Assembly (NCBI GenBank): GCA_902766735.1
Contig: CACXEU010000099.1
Coordinates: 22,870 to 86,869 of the forward strand
Origin: an uncultured Lachnospiraceae bacterium
GTDB lineage: Bacteria; Bacillota; Clostridia; Lachnospirales; Lachnospiraceae
Reading direction: 5' to 3'
Length of the DNA stretch: 64,000 nucleotides
The notes beneath the pieces were generated by a model, which saw nothing but the letters and a program-made list of their open reading frames with translations, made no database searches and was not told where the DNA came from. Numbering within the stretch: the first letter of the stretch is position 1; each line of letters starts with the position of its first letter. The position numbers were made by a program, and so were the translations under genes. Shown here piece by piece: positions 25,027-34,484 of this stretch.

Positions 25027-25371
25027 TAATTTCAAGTGGATTTTTCCATAAAATAGGAAAAGTCTGCTTTTTTATTGCCTGAAAATTGAATTTCAAACCA
25101 AGAATAGACAAATTTTGAAACGGTTCCAATGATATTTTTGAAATGATAAAAATTATTTTAGCGCTAACATCTCGAAAAAGCACTAAAAAAATGTTTCAAA
25201 ACTGTGCGAATTGCACAATGGAAGCCTTTCCAATTCCCTCATTACGCCAAAAATGATAAGAAACAATAAAAATGCTTTTTTACTATGGAAAAACAAAAAA
25301 GCGATACCTATAATAAAAAACGAAAACTTGAATCGGAGAAAAGAGGAAAAAAGCAAAGGAGAGAAACATTT
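25027..25371 (+). promoter_or_regulatory. 345-base gene-free regulatory region upstream of the chitinase genes
   Basis: AT-rich leader with no credible ORF; the frame upstream of 25372 that starts at 25285 is basic filler before the signal peptide. It holds three dyads: TTGAAACGGTTCCAA at 25115 (imperfect, LacI/cre-like core), perfect palindrome TTAGCGCTAA at 25158 (LacI-family-like), and TGTGC-GAATT-GCACA at 25203. A TATAAT at 25309 with a poor -35 about 17 bases upstream could be the promoter. Operator roles are inference from symmetry. Confidence 0.45.
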
Positions 25372-28300
25372 ATGAAATTGAGTAAAAGAGTACTATCGTT
25401 TCTGTTAACGCTAACAATGGTAATGGGACTGCTGCCAATGTCTCTGCCGGCGAATGAAACGACAGTCAGTGCAGGAACTTCCTGGAGAAGTGCACTGTAC
25501 CCGGAAAATTGGACTCCGGGATATTCCATTAATAATGGAACACAATATTTGCAGGATTTTTCCTATGCAGGTTATGAGAAGGGAGAGAAAGCACTTCCTA
25601 CTACAATGAGTGGAATTACTGCTAATGTTCTTGACTATGGAGCAGACAGCACAGGAGGGAATGATTCCACCACGGCAATTCAGAATGCAATCAATGCGGT
25701 ACAGAATGCCGGTGGCGGTACCGTTTACTTACCGGCAGGAACTTATAAGGTGAAGCCCAGTGGAACCGGTGCAGCAGCATTAAAAATCAGTGCAGCGAAT
25801 GTCTTATTGAAAGGGGACGGAATTGGAAAGACTTTTATAAGATGTTATGCAGAAAATATGATGAACAGTCAGGTTATTCTCGTACAGGGAGATGCATCAT
25901 GGGACACTGTAAATGGAGCATCCAGCAATTTATCAAAAGATATCACAAAACCTACCACAACCATTCCGGTAAACAGTACCAGTGGTTTTGCAGTAGGAGA
26001 TTATGTTGTGGTTCGAAGCAACAGAACCCAGGGATTCATTGATGAACATCAGATGAACGGATTCTGGTCCGCTTCTTTAAATCCAACAACAATGGGACCA
26101 ACCTTCTATCGTAAGGTTACCGCAGTCAATGCATCCAATAACACAATCGAAATTGATATCCCTACAAGATATGCCTTAAAGACCAGAGATAGTGCAAGAA
26201 TTTATAAAGTTAAAGCACCAACGAAGAAAAACATTGGTTTAATGGATTTCTCTATTGGTAATAAGATGAATCCGAAAACAAACGGATGGGGAGAAGAAGA
26301 TTACAAGACTGCAGGAACAGGTGCCTACGAGGCTAATCAGGCGTTCCTGATTAAATTTTCTAACTGTGAGAACTGCTTTGCAAAGAATATCGCAACCTAT
26401 CAGGCAGGCAATGCATCACAGATTCATATGATTTCTAATGGATTGGACTTAAATAGAACAAAGAATGTAACTATTGAAAACTGTGATTTCAGTTATCCAC
26501 AGTATGAAGGCGGCGGCGGAAACGGATATGGAATTAATCTTTGCGGACAGGAAACATTAATTAAGAACTGTTCTTCCACCAGCGCAAGACATAGTTTCGC
26601 ATTTAAGTATTCTTACGCTAATGGAAATGTTATTTATCATTACACTTCCACAGATCCAAAATATGGAAGCGACTTCCATATGTACTTAAGTATGTCAAAC
26701 CTGATTGACAATGAAGAATTAAATGGGGACTTTGTGGAAACCCACGTCCGTCCTTATGGTGGTACGGCTGGGAACAGACATGGAGTGACATCTTCCCAGA
26801 CTGTTTTCTGGAATACCAAAGGGAACAGATATAAATCAGGAACGAACTATATTATTGATTCCAGACAGCATGGATACGGATACATTATTGGAACCCAGGG
26901 GGCGGCAACCAGCGTCAAGACTACACCGACCAGTGAAAGTTCTTCTTATGGAAATCCGAATACAGCACCGGAAGATTATAAAGAAGGAATTGGTCAGGCT
27001 GCAGATCTTGTTCCGCAGTCATTATACTATGATCAGTTAGAAAAGAGATTGGCCCGTGAGGGGGGACAGACTGTGTCCGTAATTCCGGGAACGGTTTCTG
27101 TAGGAGCGTTTACTTCTAAAACAGATTCCATCACAATGAACAAAATCGGAAATACAATTTATGCAGGAAATTTAAATAGTAACAAAGAATTGAACTACGC
27201 GGTAACGGCTAAAGATTCAGGAAACTATCAATTTACATTTAAGTTTGCAGCCGGAGATATGCAGTGGAATGCAAAGAATATGATTATCAAATTGGATGAT
27301 CAGACTGTTGCAACCATTCCTGTTCAGGGAAGCAGTAGTTGGGAAACTTTTATAGACCATACAGCAACCTTTAGCGTGACCGCAGGACAGCATAAGCTTT
27401 CTATCGTTGCAGACGGAGGCTCATGTAATGTGGCAGATTTTTCAGCAAAAACGGTAAATGAATCTAATGAACAACCGACAGAACCACAGGTTCCGGATGC
27501 AACATTGCCAGAAGAACAACTTTCGTCCAATAGCGGAAGAGTTGTTGGATATTTACCTTCTTACAGATTGGGAAGCTTAAACAGTATTGATTTTTCAGCA
27601 CTGACACATTGTGTATTATCATTCATGACATATAACAACGGAACATTGACTTCAGGATTTAGTGCATCCAATACGCAGAATGTAGTGAACAAATGCCATC
27701 AGAATGGTGTAAAGGCAATGATAGCCATCGGTGGTGGCGGTGGATTTAATACATCGGACAATCCATTTGGAACAGCCGCTAAGAGAACTTCCATTGTAAA
27801 TCAGATTATGAACTATGTTGATACATACGGTTTAGATGGTGTTGACATCGATATTGAAGTATCCGACTCCAACACATGGGCAAACTTTGATCCGTTTATT
27901 AGCGAATTGTCCAGTAGATTAAAAGCTGAAAATAAATTATTAACCATGGCGGTTTCATCCTGGTTTACTGGTTCAATTCAGAACAGTACTTATAACTACT
28001 TCGATTTTATCAATCTGATGACTTACGACGAGAATGCAGGAAATGGACCGGTAGCATCTATGAATTTTGTAAATGGTCAGATTTCTCATTATGTAGGAAA
28101 AGGCATTAGTAAGGATCGTTTAACAATTGGAGTACCATTCTATGGTTATGGTCCCGGTGGATATTCTGATGCATTTACCTATGGTGAAATTATTAGTGCC
28201 AATGCAAGCAACAGAAATTCTGATACCGCAACCATCAATGGGAAGACAGTCTATTATAATGGCGAACCAAGTATTAGGGAGAAGGCTGAGTTAAGTAAGT

Positions 28301-29364
28301 CGTACGGCGGAATCATGATTTGGGAATTAGGACAGGATTCTTTTGGAACCTATTCCCTGTTAAAGGTCATTAAGGATATTGTTAAAAGCACAAGCACAGT
28401 AACAAATCCGATAATTACAGCAATTCCGGGGACAGTTCCGGTAGATTCCTTTGTATCAAAGAGTAGTGAAATTACAATCACTTCAGGTACACCGACTTAT
28501 GCAGGAAACTTAAAGAATGGTTCAGAACTGAGTTATTACATTCGCGTCCCAGAGGCAGGAAAATATACCGTAACCCTAAAGCTTGGAGCAGGAAATCCAC
28601 AGTACAATGCAAAGAATATGCTTGTGAAATTAAACAATGAAACTGTGGCAACTGTTCCGGTGCAGGCAAGCACTGATTGGACGACATTTATTGACCATAC
28701 TGCAGAAATCAACTTTGCTGCAAAGGGTGAATATAAGATTTCTTTGGTGTCAGATTCCGGAGCATGTAATGTGACAGATTTCATGATTGTAAAGAAAGCA
28801 CAGGAAACCACAACGGAAGCACCAACGGAAGAATCAACCACCCAACCGGTTCAGATGAAAGCATCAGTAGCAATTAACGGATGTCAGATTAATGCCTCTG
28901 CAGAAGGATTCCGTGTCGTTTACAGTGTAAACGATCCTGACAATGAAGTAGCCCATGCAGGTTTGATATATGGCTTAGCAGATTATGCAACAGACAATGA
29001 CTTATATGTAGGAAGCACTGCAAAGAGTGTTTATGATTATGAAGCAAATGACAGTGCAAAATTAAAGAAGTCTTACGGAATAGGTCAGAGTTATGCAATG
29101 ACTATGACAAATATTAAAAATGCAAACTTCTATCATGCACAGATTTCAGTCAGAGCATATATTCGGTTAAAGAATGGCACTTATGTATATGGTAACATAA
29201 AGAAATTTACGGTTTATGATTTAGCACATTACTTATATCAGCATAAGGAAATGACCAATGAAGTAAGTCACAACTATTTATATACGAAGATTTTGTCCAT
29301 AGCAGATTCAAACTATCAGAAAGTGGAATTTGATTGGAACAAAACATTAGTAACGATGGATTAA
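25372..29364 (+). CDS. Secreted beta-helix / GH18 chitinase fusion
   Basis: 1330 residues from the ATG at 25372 with AAAGGAG upstream. Signal peptide about 1-35. Beta-helix of pectate_lyase_3 type about 75-560 (NVLDYGADSTGG, GGGTVYLPAGTYKV, repeated short strands). First carbohydrate-binding-like module about 570-690. GH18 barrel about 722-1000 with DGVDIDIE (first Asp about 822), fitting DxxDxDxE with Glu as catalytic acid, and NLMTYDE. Second copy of the module about 1017-1140, Thr/Glu/Pro linker, then the shared C-terminal domain about 1163-1330. GH18 hydrolyses chitin by substrate-assisted catalysis. The beta-helix target is unknown. First gene of a three-gene unit with 28- and 22-base gaps. 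Confidence 0.88.
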   Translation: MKLSKRVLSFLLTLTMVMGLLPMSLPANETTVSAGTSWRSALYPENWTPGYSINNGTQYLQDFSYAGYEKGEKALPTTMSGITANVLDYGADSTGGNDSTTAIQNAINAVQNAGGGTVYLPAGTYKVKPSGTGAAALKISAANVLLKGDGIGKTFIRCYAENMMNSQVILVQGDASWDTVNGASSNLSKDITKPTTTIPVNSTSGFAVGDYVVVRSNRTQGFIDEHQMNGFWSASLNPTTMGPTFYRKVTAVNASNNTIEIDIPTRYALKTRDSARIYKVKAPTKKNIGLMDFSIGNKMNPKTNGWGEEDYKTAGTGAYEANQAFLIKFSNCENCFAKNIATYQAGNASQIHMISNGLDLNRTKNVTIENCDFSYPQYEGGGGNGYGINLCGQETLIKNCSSTSARHSFAFKYSYANGNVIYHYTSTDPKYGSDFHMYLSMSNLIDNEELNGDFVETHVRPYGGTAGNRHGVTSSQTVFWNTKGNRYKSGTNYIIDSRQHGYGYIIGTQGAATSVKTTPTSESSSYGNPNTAPEDYKEGIGQAADLVPQSLYYDQLEKRLAREGGQTVSVIPGTVSVGAFTSKTDSITMNKIGNTIYAGNLNSNKELNYAVTAKDSGNYQFTFKFAAGDMQWNAKNMIIKLDDQTVATIPVQGSSSWETFIDHTATFSVTAGQHKLSIVADGGSCNVADFSAKTVNESNEQPTEPQVPDATLPEEQLSSNSGRVVGYLPSYRLGSLNSIDFSALTHCVLSFMTYNNGTLTSGFSASNTQNVVNKCHQNGVKAMIAIGGGGGFNTSDNPFGTAAKRTSIVNQIMNYVDTYGLDGVDIDIEVSDSNTWANFDPFISELSSRLKAENKLLTMAVSSWFTGSIQNSTYNYFDFINLMTYDENAGNGPVASMNFVNGQISHYVGKGISKDRLTIGVPFYGYGPGGYSDAFTYGEIISANASNRNSDTATINGKTVYYNGEPSIREKAELSKSYGGIMIWELGQDSFGTYSLLKVIKDIVKSTSTVTNPIITAIPGTVPVDSFVSKSSEITITSGTPTYAGNLKNGSELSYYIRVPEAGKYTVTLKLGAGNPQYNAKNMLVKLNNETVATVPVQASTDWTTFIDHTAEINFAAKGEYKISLVSDSGACNVTDFMIVKKAQETTTEAPTEESTTQPVQMKASVAINGCQINASAEGFRVVYSVNDPDNEVAHAGLIYGLADYATDNDLYVGSTAKSVYDYEANDSAKLKKSYGIGQSYAMTMTNIKNANFYHAQISVRAYIRLKNGTYVYGNIKKFTVYDLAHYLYQHKEMTNEVSHNYLYTKILSIADSNYQKVEFDWNKTLVTMD

Positions 29365-29392
29365 TCAGAAAAGGATTAGGGAGAGAACAGAT

Positions 29393-32300
29393 ATGAGACA
29401 ACTAAGAAAATTAGTTTGTTTTCTTATGATAACAGTGATGATTTTTACGGGAACAGAAATGTTCCCGTTCCATCAGTCTGTATCCGGTGCGGCACAGAAT
29501 GCACCGGCAAGAGTGTATTTTGAAAAGGACGGAAATAAGAAAACGATTCGCTGGGAGAGTGTGAATGGAGCAACAGGATATAACGTATATCGAAGTAATA
29601 GCCGATATGGAACTTACACAAAAATCGGTTCTTCATCCACTACAACCTATGTAGATGAAACGGCCGGTTCTTACTATTACAAAGTCAGAACACAGTTAAG
29701 TGGAGGAGAATCCGGAGATTCTGATCCAACATCTGAAGAAATTCAGTTGTTCGGCGAGAACGTTTATGTTTTTGATAAAACAGATGACATGTCTCAGGTA
29801 CAATCCATCTTAACAAGTACATGGAATAAGCAGGAAACCAATCAGTTTGGAAGTGACCGATATGCATTTTATTTCAAACCGGGAAATTATTCGTCTCTGG
29901 ATTTCTATGTGGGATTCTATACGCAGGTATCCGGTCTGGGACTAAAACCGACAGATACCCATGTGGGAAAAATGAATTGTACTGCCAGATGGTTAGGTGG
30001 TGACAGCAATCACAATGCTACTTGTAACTTCTGGAGAATGGCAGAGAATCTTACCGTGGACAGCGACATGATGTGGGCGACTTCTCAGGCGGTATCTCTT
30101 CGAAGAATGCAGATTAATGGAAAATTAGATTTACATGATAATGGTGGATGGGCCAGTGGTGGATTTTTGGCAGACTCGAAAGTGACCAGTTCCACAAACT
30201 CCGGCTCCCAGCAGCAGTGGATTTCCAGAAACACGGAATGGGCTAGCTGGAGCGGATCCAATTGGAACATGAACTTTGTAGGATGTACCAATACACCAAA
30301 CGAAGACGGACAAGCGCATTACACACCGATTGCTCAGACACCGGATTCTTATGAAAAACCATTTCTGGTATATCACAATGGTGAATATGGAATTTTCGTT
30401 CCGGAAAGAAGAACCAATTCCAAGGGAGTATCCTGGGAAGGAAATAACAACGGAACCTTTATTTCGATTGATAAATGCTTTGTGGCAAAACCAACGGATT
30501 CCGTTGATAAGATTAATAATGAATTAGCACAAGGAAAACATTTAATCTTTACACCGGGGATTTATAACATTAATAAACCGATTGAAGTTAAGAATGAAAA
30601 TACTGTTGTTTTAGGAATTGGACTGGCATCCTTAAAGTCTACGAATGGAAATGTTTGTATTAAGACAGCAGATGCTGATGGCATTAAAATTGCCGGACTG
30701 TTGTTTGATGCCGGAACAACTAATACGAGAACTATGCTTCAGGTAGGAGAATCCGGATCTGCAAGATCCCATACAACCAATCCGATTTTTATCGGTGATG
30801 TATTCTTCCGGGTCGGTGGTGTAGAGAATGTTGCAACAAACGCAGACACCTGCGTTATTATTAATGCTAACGACGTTATCGGTGACAATTTCTGGGTGTG
30901 GCGTGCAGACCACACTTATGGTGTGGGTTGGAATACCAATAAGACTACTAATGGAATTATTGTCAATGGTGATAATGTAACAATCTACGGATTAATGGTG
31001 GAACATTTTCATCAGTATCAGACGGTATGGAATGGAAATGGTGGACGGACATATATGTATCAGAGTGAAATGCCATATGACGTTCCAAACCAGAGTTCCT
31101 GGTCACATAATGGAGTGAATGGATATGCATCTTACAAGGTATCAGACAATGTTATTTCGCATCAGGCATATGGTCTGGGAATGTATTTATATAACAGAGA
31201 TGCTGCAGTAACACAGAATACTGTAATGGAAGTACCGGATGTGGCTGGAGTGACAGTTCATAATATTTGTTCGGTCATGCTAACGGGAAATCCGAGAACG
31301 GACCATGTAATTAATAACACTGGTGGCGGAGTTTATAACGGAGGAGCAAGACAGTACATTGTCAATTACGGTTCCGGTGTGGCAGCACCAACTATTGAAC
31401 CGACAAATGAATGTTATAGAGAAGCACCAACCGTGGTATTAAAAACAAATACAGCCGGTGCAACCATTCGATACACAACAGATGGGACAATCCCATCTAA
31501 GACTAATGGTAAAACCTACACTGGACCATTTAAGTTAAATGTTTCTGCAACAATTAAGGCAATGGCGTATCTGGACGGTCAGACGGACAGTGCGGTAAAT
31601 ACAAAGACGATTACTATTGGAGACATTGCATTAAATAAGCCGGTTACCGTATCTTCTACCAGAAGTACCGGCGTGAAAATGCAGAATGCTGATTACACAG
31701 CTGATAAGCTGACCGATGGAAATAAATCAAAGGATGCCTGTCGTTGGGAATCCGAATGGAGTGACAGCCAGTGGGCAGTCGTTGATTTAGAAAAGAATTA
31801 CAACCTGAATGAAATTAAACTGACCTGGGAAGCAGCATCTGCCGCAGACTATACCGTTCAGGTTTCTAAAGATAATTCCAATTGGGAAACCGTTCGAACA
31901 GTAACCAATGGTGCACAGGGTGCGGTGTTAGATGTGACCAATGTGAATCGGACCGCCCGCTACATTAAAGTCGATATGACAAAGCGTGCCACAACCTATG
32001 GAAATTCTCTATATGAAATTGAAGCATATGGAGAGCCGGCAGATGGAGTGGTTGAAATTTCACCGGTTCCGGGAAAAGCTATGGAGGGAGAGGAAATCTC
32101 TGGAAGCAGTGCAATGGTAACAACCATTCCGGGAACCGTTCTGATTACAGATTATTCGGACGCATCTTCCGGAATTACCGTAGATGCTTATGCAGGAAAC
32201 TTTAAGAATGGTTCTTCCATTTCTTATAAGGTTAATGCCGTGGCAGGGAACTATGAAATGACATTGCCTCTGGCGGCAGGAAACACACAGTATAATGCGG

Positions 32301-34462
32301 CAAATATTCTTGTTTCTGTGGATGGAACACAGGTGGCAAGTATTCCGGTTACTGGAAGTACTGCATGGGATGCCTTCATAAATCATAAGGCACAGTTCCA
32401 TATCACAGGTGGCAAGCATACGATTTCTTTAGCTACCAATGGTGGCGGTGGCGCTTGCAACATAAATAGCTTTACTATGTCTTTGGTTCAGCCGGAAGAA
32501 ACCACTGCAGAACCAACTACGGAAGAATCAACTACAGTGGAAGAAACCACAATCGAACAGGGACAAAACCAAAGTAAAGTATTTCATCCGGTGACGGTAC
32601 CGGATGGATCAACGAATACCTCTGGGCAATATTTGTCTGTGGGCTATTTACCAAACTGGTCCGCATCGGGGTTCTATCAGAAGATTAACTGGGATGGATT
32701 GACACATATCTGCCTGGCATTTTGTAATCCGGATACCAACGGAAACTTAAGTTACAGTAGTGACAGTCTGACAAAAAATATTGTTACAGCAGCACACAAT
32801 CATGGAGTAAAGGTTATGGCTTCCTTAGGTGGTGCTGATTATGGTGATAACTATACTGCTTTAGTAACAGCATCCAGAATGGACAGCTTTAATGATCAGA
32901 TTATTTCCTTCGCACAGAAATATAATTTAGACGGAATCGATATTGATATTGAAGGAGACAGTCATACCTCACAGTCTGTTTGGAACAACTATGAAGCATG
33001 GATGAGAACACTCAGTGCGAAATGTAAATCAAACGACCTGTTATTCACCACAGCTATTGGACAGTGGTATGCAGGCAATGTAACCAATAAAGCATTGACT
33101 TATTTTGATTATGTCATGCTGATGGAATATGATTGTAGCGCAAGCAATTATCCATCCAGAATTAATTATTTTATGAATACAAAGGGAGTTCCAAAGGAAA
33201 AGATTGTATTAGGAGTACCATTTTATGCAGATGGACCTTATACAGCATACAGTGAAATTGTGGGACAAACCAGAGGAACGAACCTTTATAACCGTGTCAC
33301 AGGAATTATTCCTTTGGCAAAGAGCTATGCAGGAATCATGAACTGGGAATTAACCCAGGATACGACCAATAATACATCTTTGATGAAGGCTATTCAGAAC
33401 GGCCTTTATGATGGTGGTGTGGCACCAAGAGACGGGGACGGACAAACAGCAGTAACGGATGTTCCGGGAACTGTAAAGGTAAAAGACTATTACGATAAGA
33501 CATCATCCGTTACCTTTACTACAACGACCAGTGGTGTCACATATGCAGGAGGACTTAATAATAATTCTTACTTAGATTTCTATGTTAATGTTACGCAGGA
33601 AGGCTCTTACACAATTAATCTTCCATTGGCTGCCGGAAATGTCCAGTGGAATGCGGAGAGCATGGTAGTCAGTGTAAATGATACGGAAGTAGTAACACTT
33701 CCGATTATAGCCAGCACAGACTGGGAAGCATTTATCAATCACAGCTGTAAATTCAATGCAGCAGAAGCGGGAGCATACAAAATATCCGTAAAAGCTGTTA
33801 GTGGTGCAGTGAATGTGGCAGACTTCTTAGTAGCACGAAACGGAGAAATTGAAACAGAAGAGCCAACTACCGAGGAACCAATGACAGAAGAAACGACGAC
33901 AGAAGAACTGACTAGCGAGGAACCAACCACGGAAGAACCGACTGTTATTTCTAAGGCAAAAATGGAAATTAATGGATATCAGATTAGTACCACTTATGAA
34001 GGATTCCGTGTGATATTCTCTTCTGATGATCCAGACAATGAAATCGTAGGTACTGGACTGGTTTACGGATTGACCGATTATACATCAAATTCTGAAATGG
34101 TTGTAGGAAGCAGTAACAGCACCGTATATAACTATGAAGTGGACCAGTACGGAATGCTACAGCGCAATGCCAGCACTTTTGCTAATGGAAAGAGTTATTC
34201 CATGACCATGAAGCATATCAAGAGTGCGAAGTTCTATAACACATCCATTAGTGTCAGAGCTTATGCGAAGTTAAAGGACGGCTCTTATGTATACAGTGAT
34301 GTGAAGACATTAACGGTATATCGATTAGCGAATTATCTATATCAGAATCAGATGATGACCAATGTCAATGCACATAACTATTTATATACAATGATTTTAA
34401 AAGTAGTAAATCCTAATTATGAAACAGTGGATTTTGATTGGAGTAATACTTTGGTGAAATAG
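29393..34462 (+). CDS. Secreted giant multidomain glycanase: beta-helix, discoidin-like and GH18 domains
   Basis: 1689 residues. Signal peptide about 1-33; fibronectin-III-like domain about 38-120 (TIRWESVNGATGYNVYRS). Residues about 120-665 form a beta-helix resembling Actinobacterial proteins often labelled coagulation factor 5/8 or adenylyl cyclase (GFYTQVSGLGLKPTDTHV, SGSQQQWISRNTEW, VGWNTNKTTNGI, NGNGGRTYMYQSEMPYD); probably a glycan hydrolase. Then a chitobiase C-terminal-like strand domain (ATIRYTTDGTIPS), an F5/8 type C (CBM32-like) domain about 745-883, a binding-like module about 906-1033, GH18 about 1080-1340 with DGIDIDIE, another module about 1355-1482, a Thr/Glu linker and the shared C-terminal domain about 1520-1689. 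Confidence 0.87.
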   Translation: MRQLRKLVCFLMITVMIFTGTEMFPFHQSVSGAAQNAPARVYFEKDGNKKTIRWESVNGATGYNVYRSNSRYGTYTKIGSSSTTTYVDETAGSYYYKVRTQLSGGESGDSDPTSEEIQLFGENVYVFDKTDDMSQVQSILTSTWNKQETNQFGSDRYAFYFKPGNYSSLDFYVGFYTQVSGLGLKPTDTHVGKMNCTARWLGGDSNHNATCNFWRMAENLTVDSDMMWATSQAVSLRRMQINGKLDLHDNGGWASGGFLADSKVTSSTNSGSQQQWISRNTEWASWSGSNWNMNFVGCTNTPNEDGQAHYTPIAQTPDSYEKPFLVYHNGEYGIFVPERRTNSKGVSWEGNNNGTFISIDKCFVAKPTDSVDKINNELAQGKHLIFTPGIYNINKPIEVKNENTVVLGIGLASLKSTNGNVCIKTADADGIKIAGLLFDAGTTNTRTMLQVGESGSARSHTTNPIFIGDVFFRVGGVENVATNADTCVIINANDVIGDNFWVWRADHTYGVGWNTNKTTNGIIVNGDNVTIYGLMVEHFHQYQTVWNGNGGRTYMYQSEMPYDVPNQSSWSHNGVNGYASYKVSDNVISHQAYGLGMYLYNRDAAVTQNTVMEVPDVAGVTVHNICSVMLTGNPRTDHVINNTGGGVYNGGARQYIVNYGSGVAAPTIEPTNECYREAPTVVLKTNTAGATIRYTTDGTIPSKTNGKTYTGPFKLNVSATIKAMAYLDGQTDSAVNTKTITIGDIALNKPVTVSSTRSTGVKMQNADYTADKLTDGNKSKDACRWESEWSDSQWAVVDLEKNYNLNEIKLTWEAASAADYTVQVSKDNSNWETVRTVTNGAQGAVLDVTNVNRTARYIKVDMTKRATTYGNSLYEIEAYGEPADGVVEISPVPGKAMEGEEISGSSAMVTTIPGTVLITDYSDASSGITVDAYAGNFKNGSSISYKVNAVAGNYEMTLPLAAGNTQYNAANILVSVDGTQVASIPVTGSTAWDAFINHKAQFHITGGKHTISLATNGGGGACNINSFTMSLVQPEETTAEPTTEESTTVEETTIEQGQNQSKVFHPVTVPDGSTNTSGQYLSVGYLPNWSASGFYQKINWDGLTHICLAFCNPDTNGNLSYSSDSLTKNIVTAAHNHGVKVMASLGGADYGDNYTALVTASRMDSFNDQIISFAQKYNLDGIDIDIEGDSHTSQSVWNNYEAWMRTLSAKCKSNDLLFTTAIGQWYAGNVTNKALTYFDYVMLMEYDCSASNYPSRINYFMNTKGVPKEKIVLGVPFYADGPYTAYSEIVGQTRGTNLYNRVTGIIPLAKSYAGIMNWELTQDTTNNTSLMKAIQNGLYDGGVAPRDGDGQTAVTDVPGTVKVKDYYDKTSSVTFTTTTSGVTYAGGLNNNSYLDFYVNVTQEGSYTINLPLAAGNVQWNAESMVVSVNDTEVVTLPIIASTDWEAFINHSCKFNAAEAGAYKISVKAVSGAVNVADFLVARNGEIETEEPTTEEPMTEETTTEELTSEEPTTEEPTVISKAKMEINGYQISTTYEGFRVIFSSDDPDNEIVGTGLVYGLTDYTSNSEMVVGSSNSTVYNYEVDQYGMLQRNASTFANGKSYSMTMKHIKSAKFYNTSISVRAYAKLKDGSYVYSDVKTLTVYRLANYLYQNQMMTNVNAHNYLYTMILKVVNPNYETVDFDWSNTLVK

Positions 34463-34484
34463 GAAACCTATAGAAGGAGATATT

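Noticed and set aside
25115..25129. Catabolite (cre) site before the chitinase genes
   Set aside because: TTGAAACGGTTCCAA has a cre-like core but is one base short of the 14-base consensus; listed only as an unassigned dyad.
25285..25371. Longer N terminus for the first GH18 fusion from ATG 25285
   Set aside because: It would put 29 highly charged residues before the signal peptide, while AAAGGAG is correctly spaced for the ATG at 25372.
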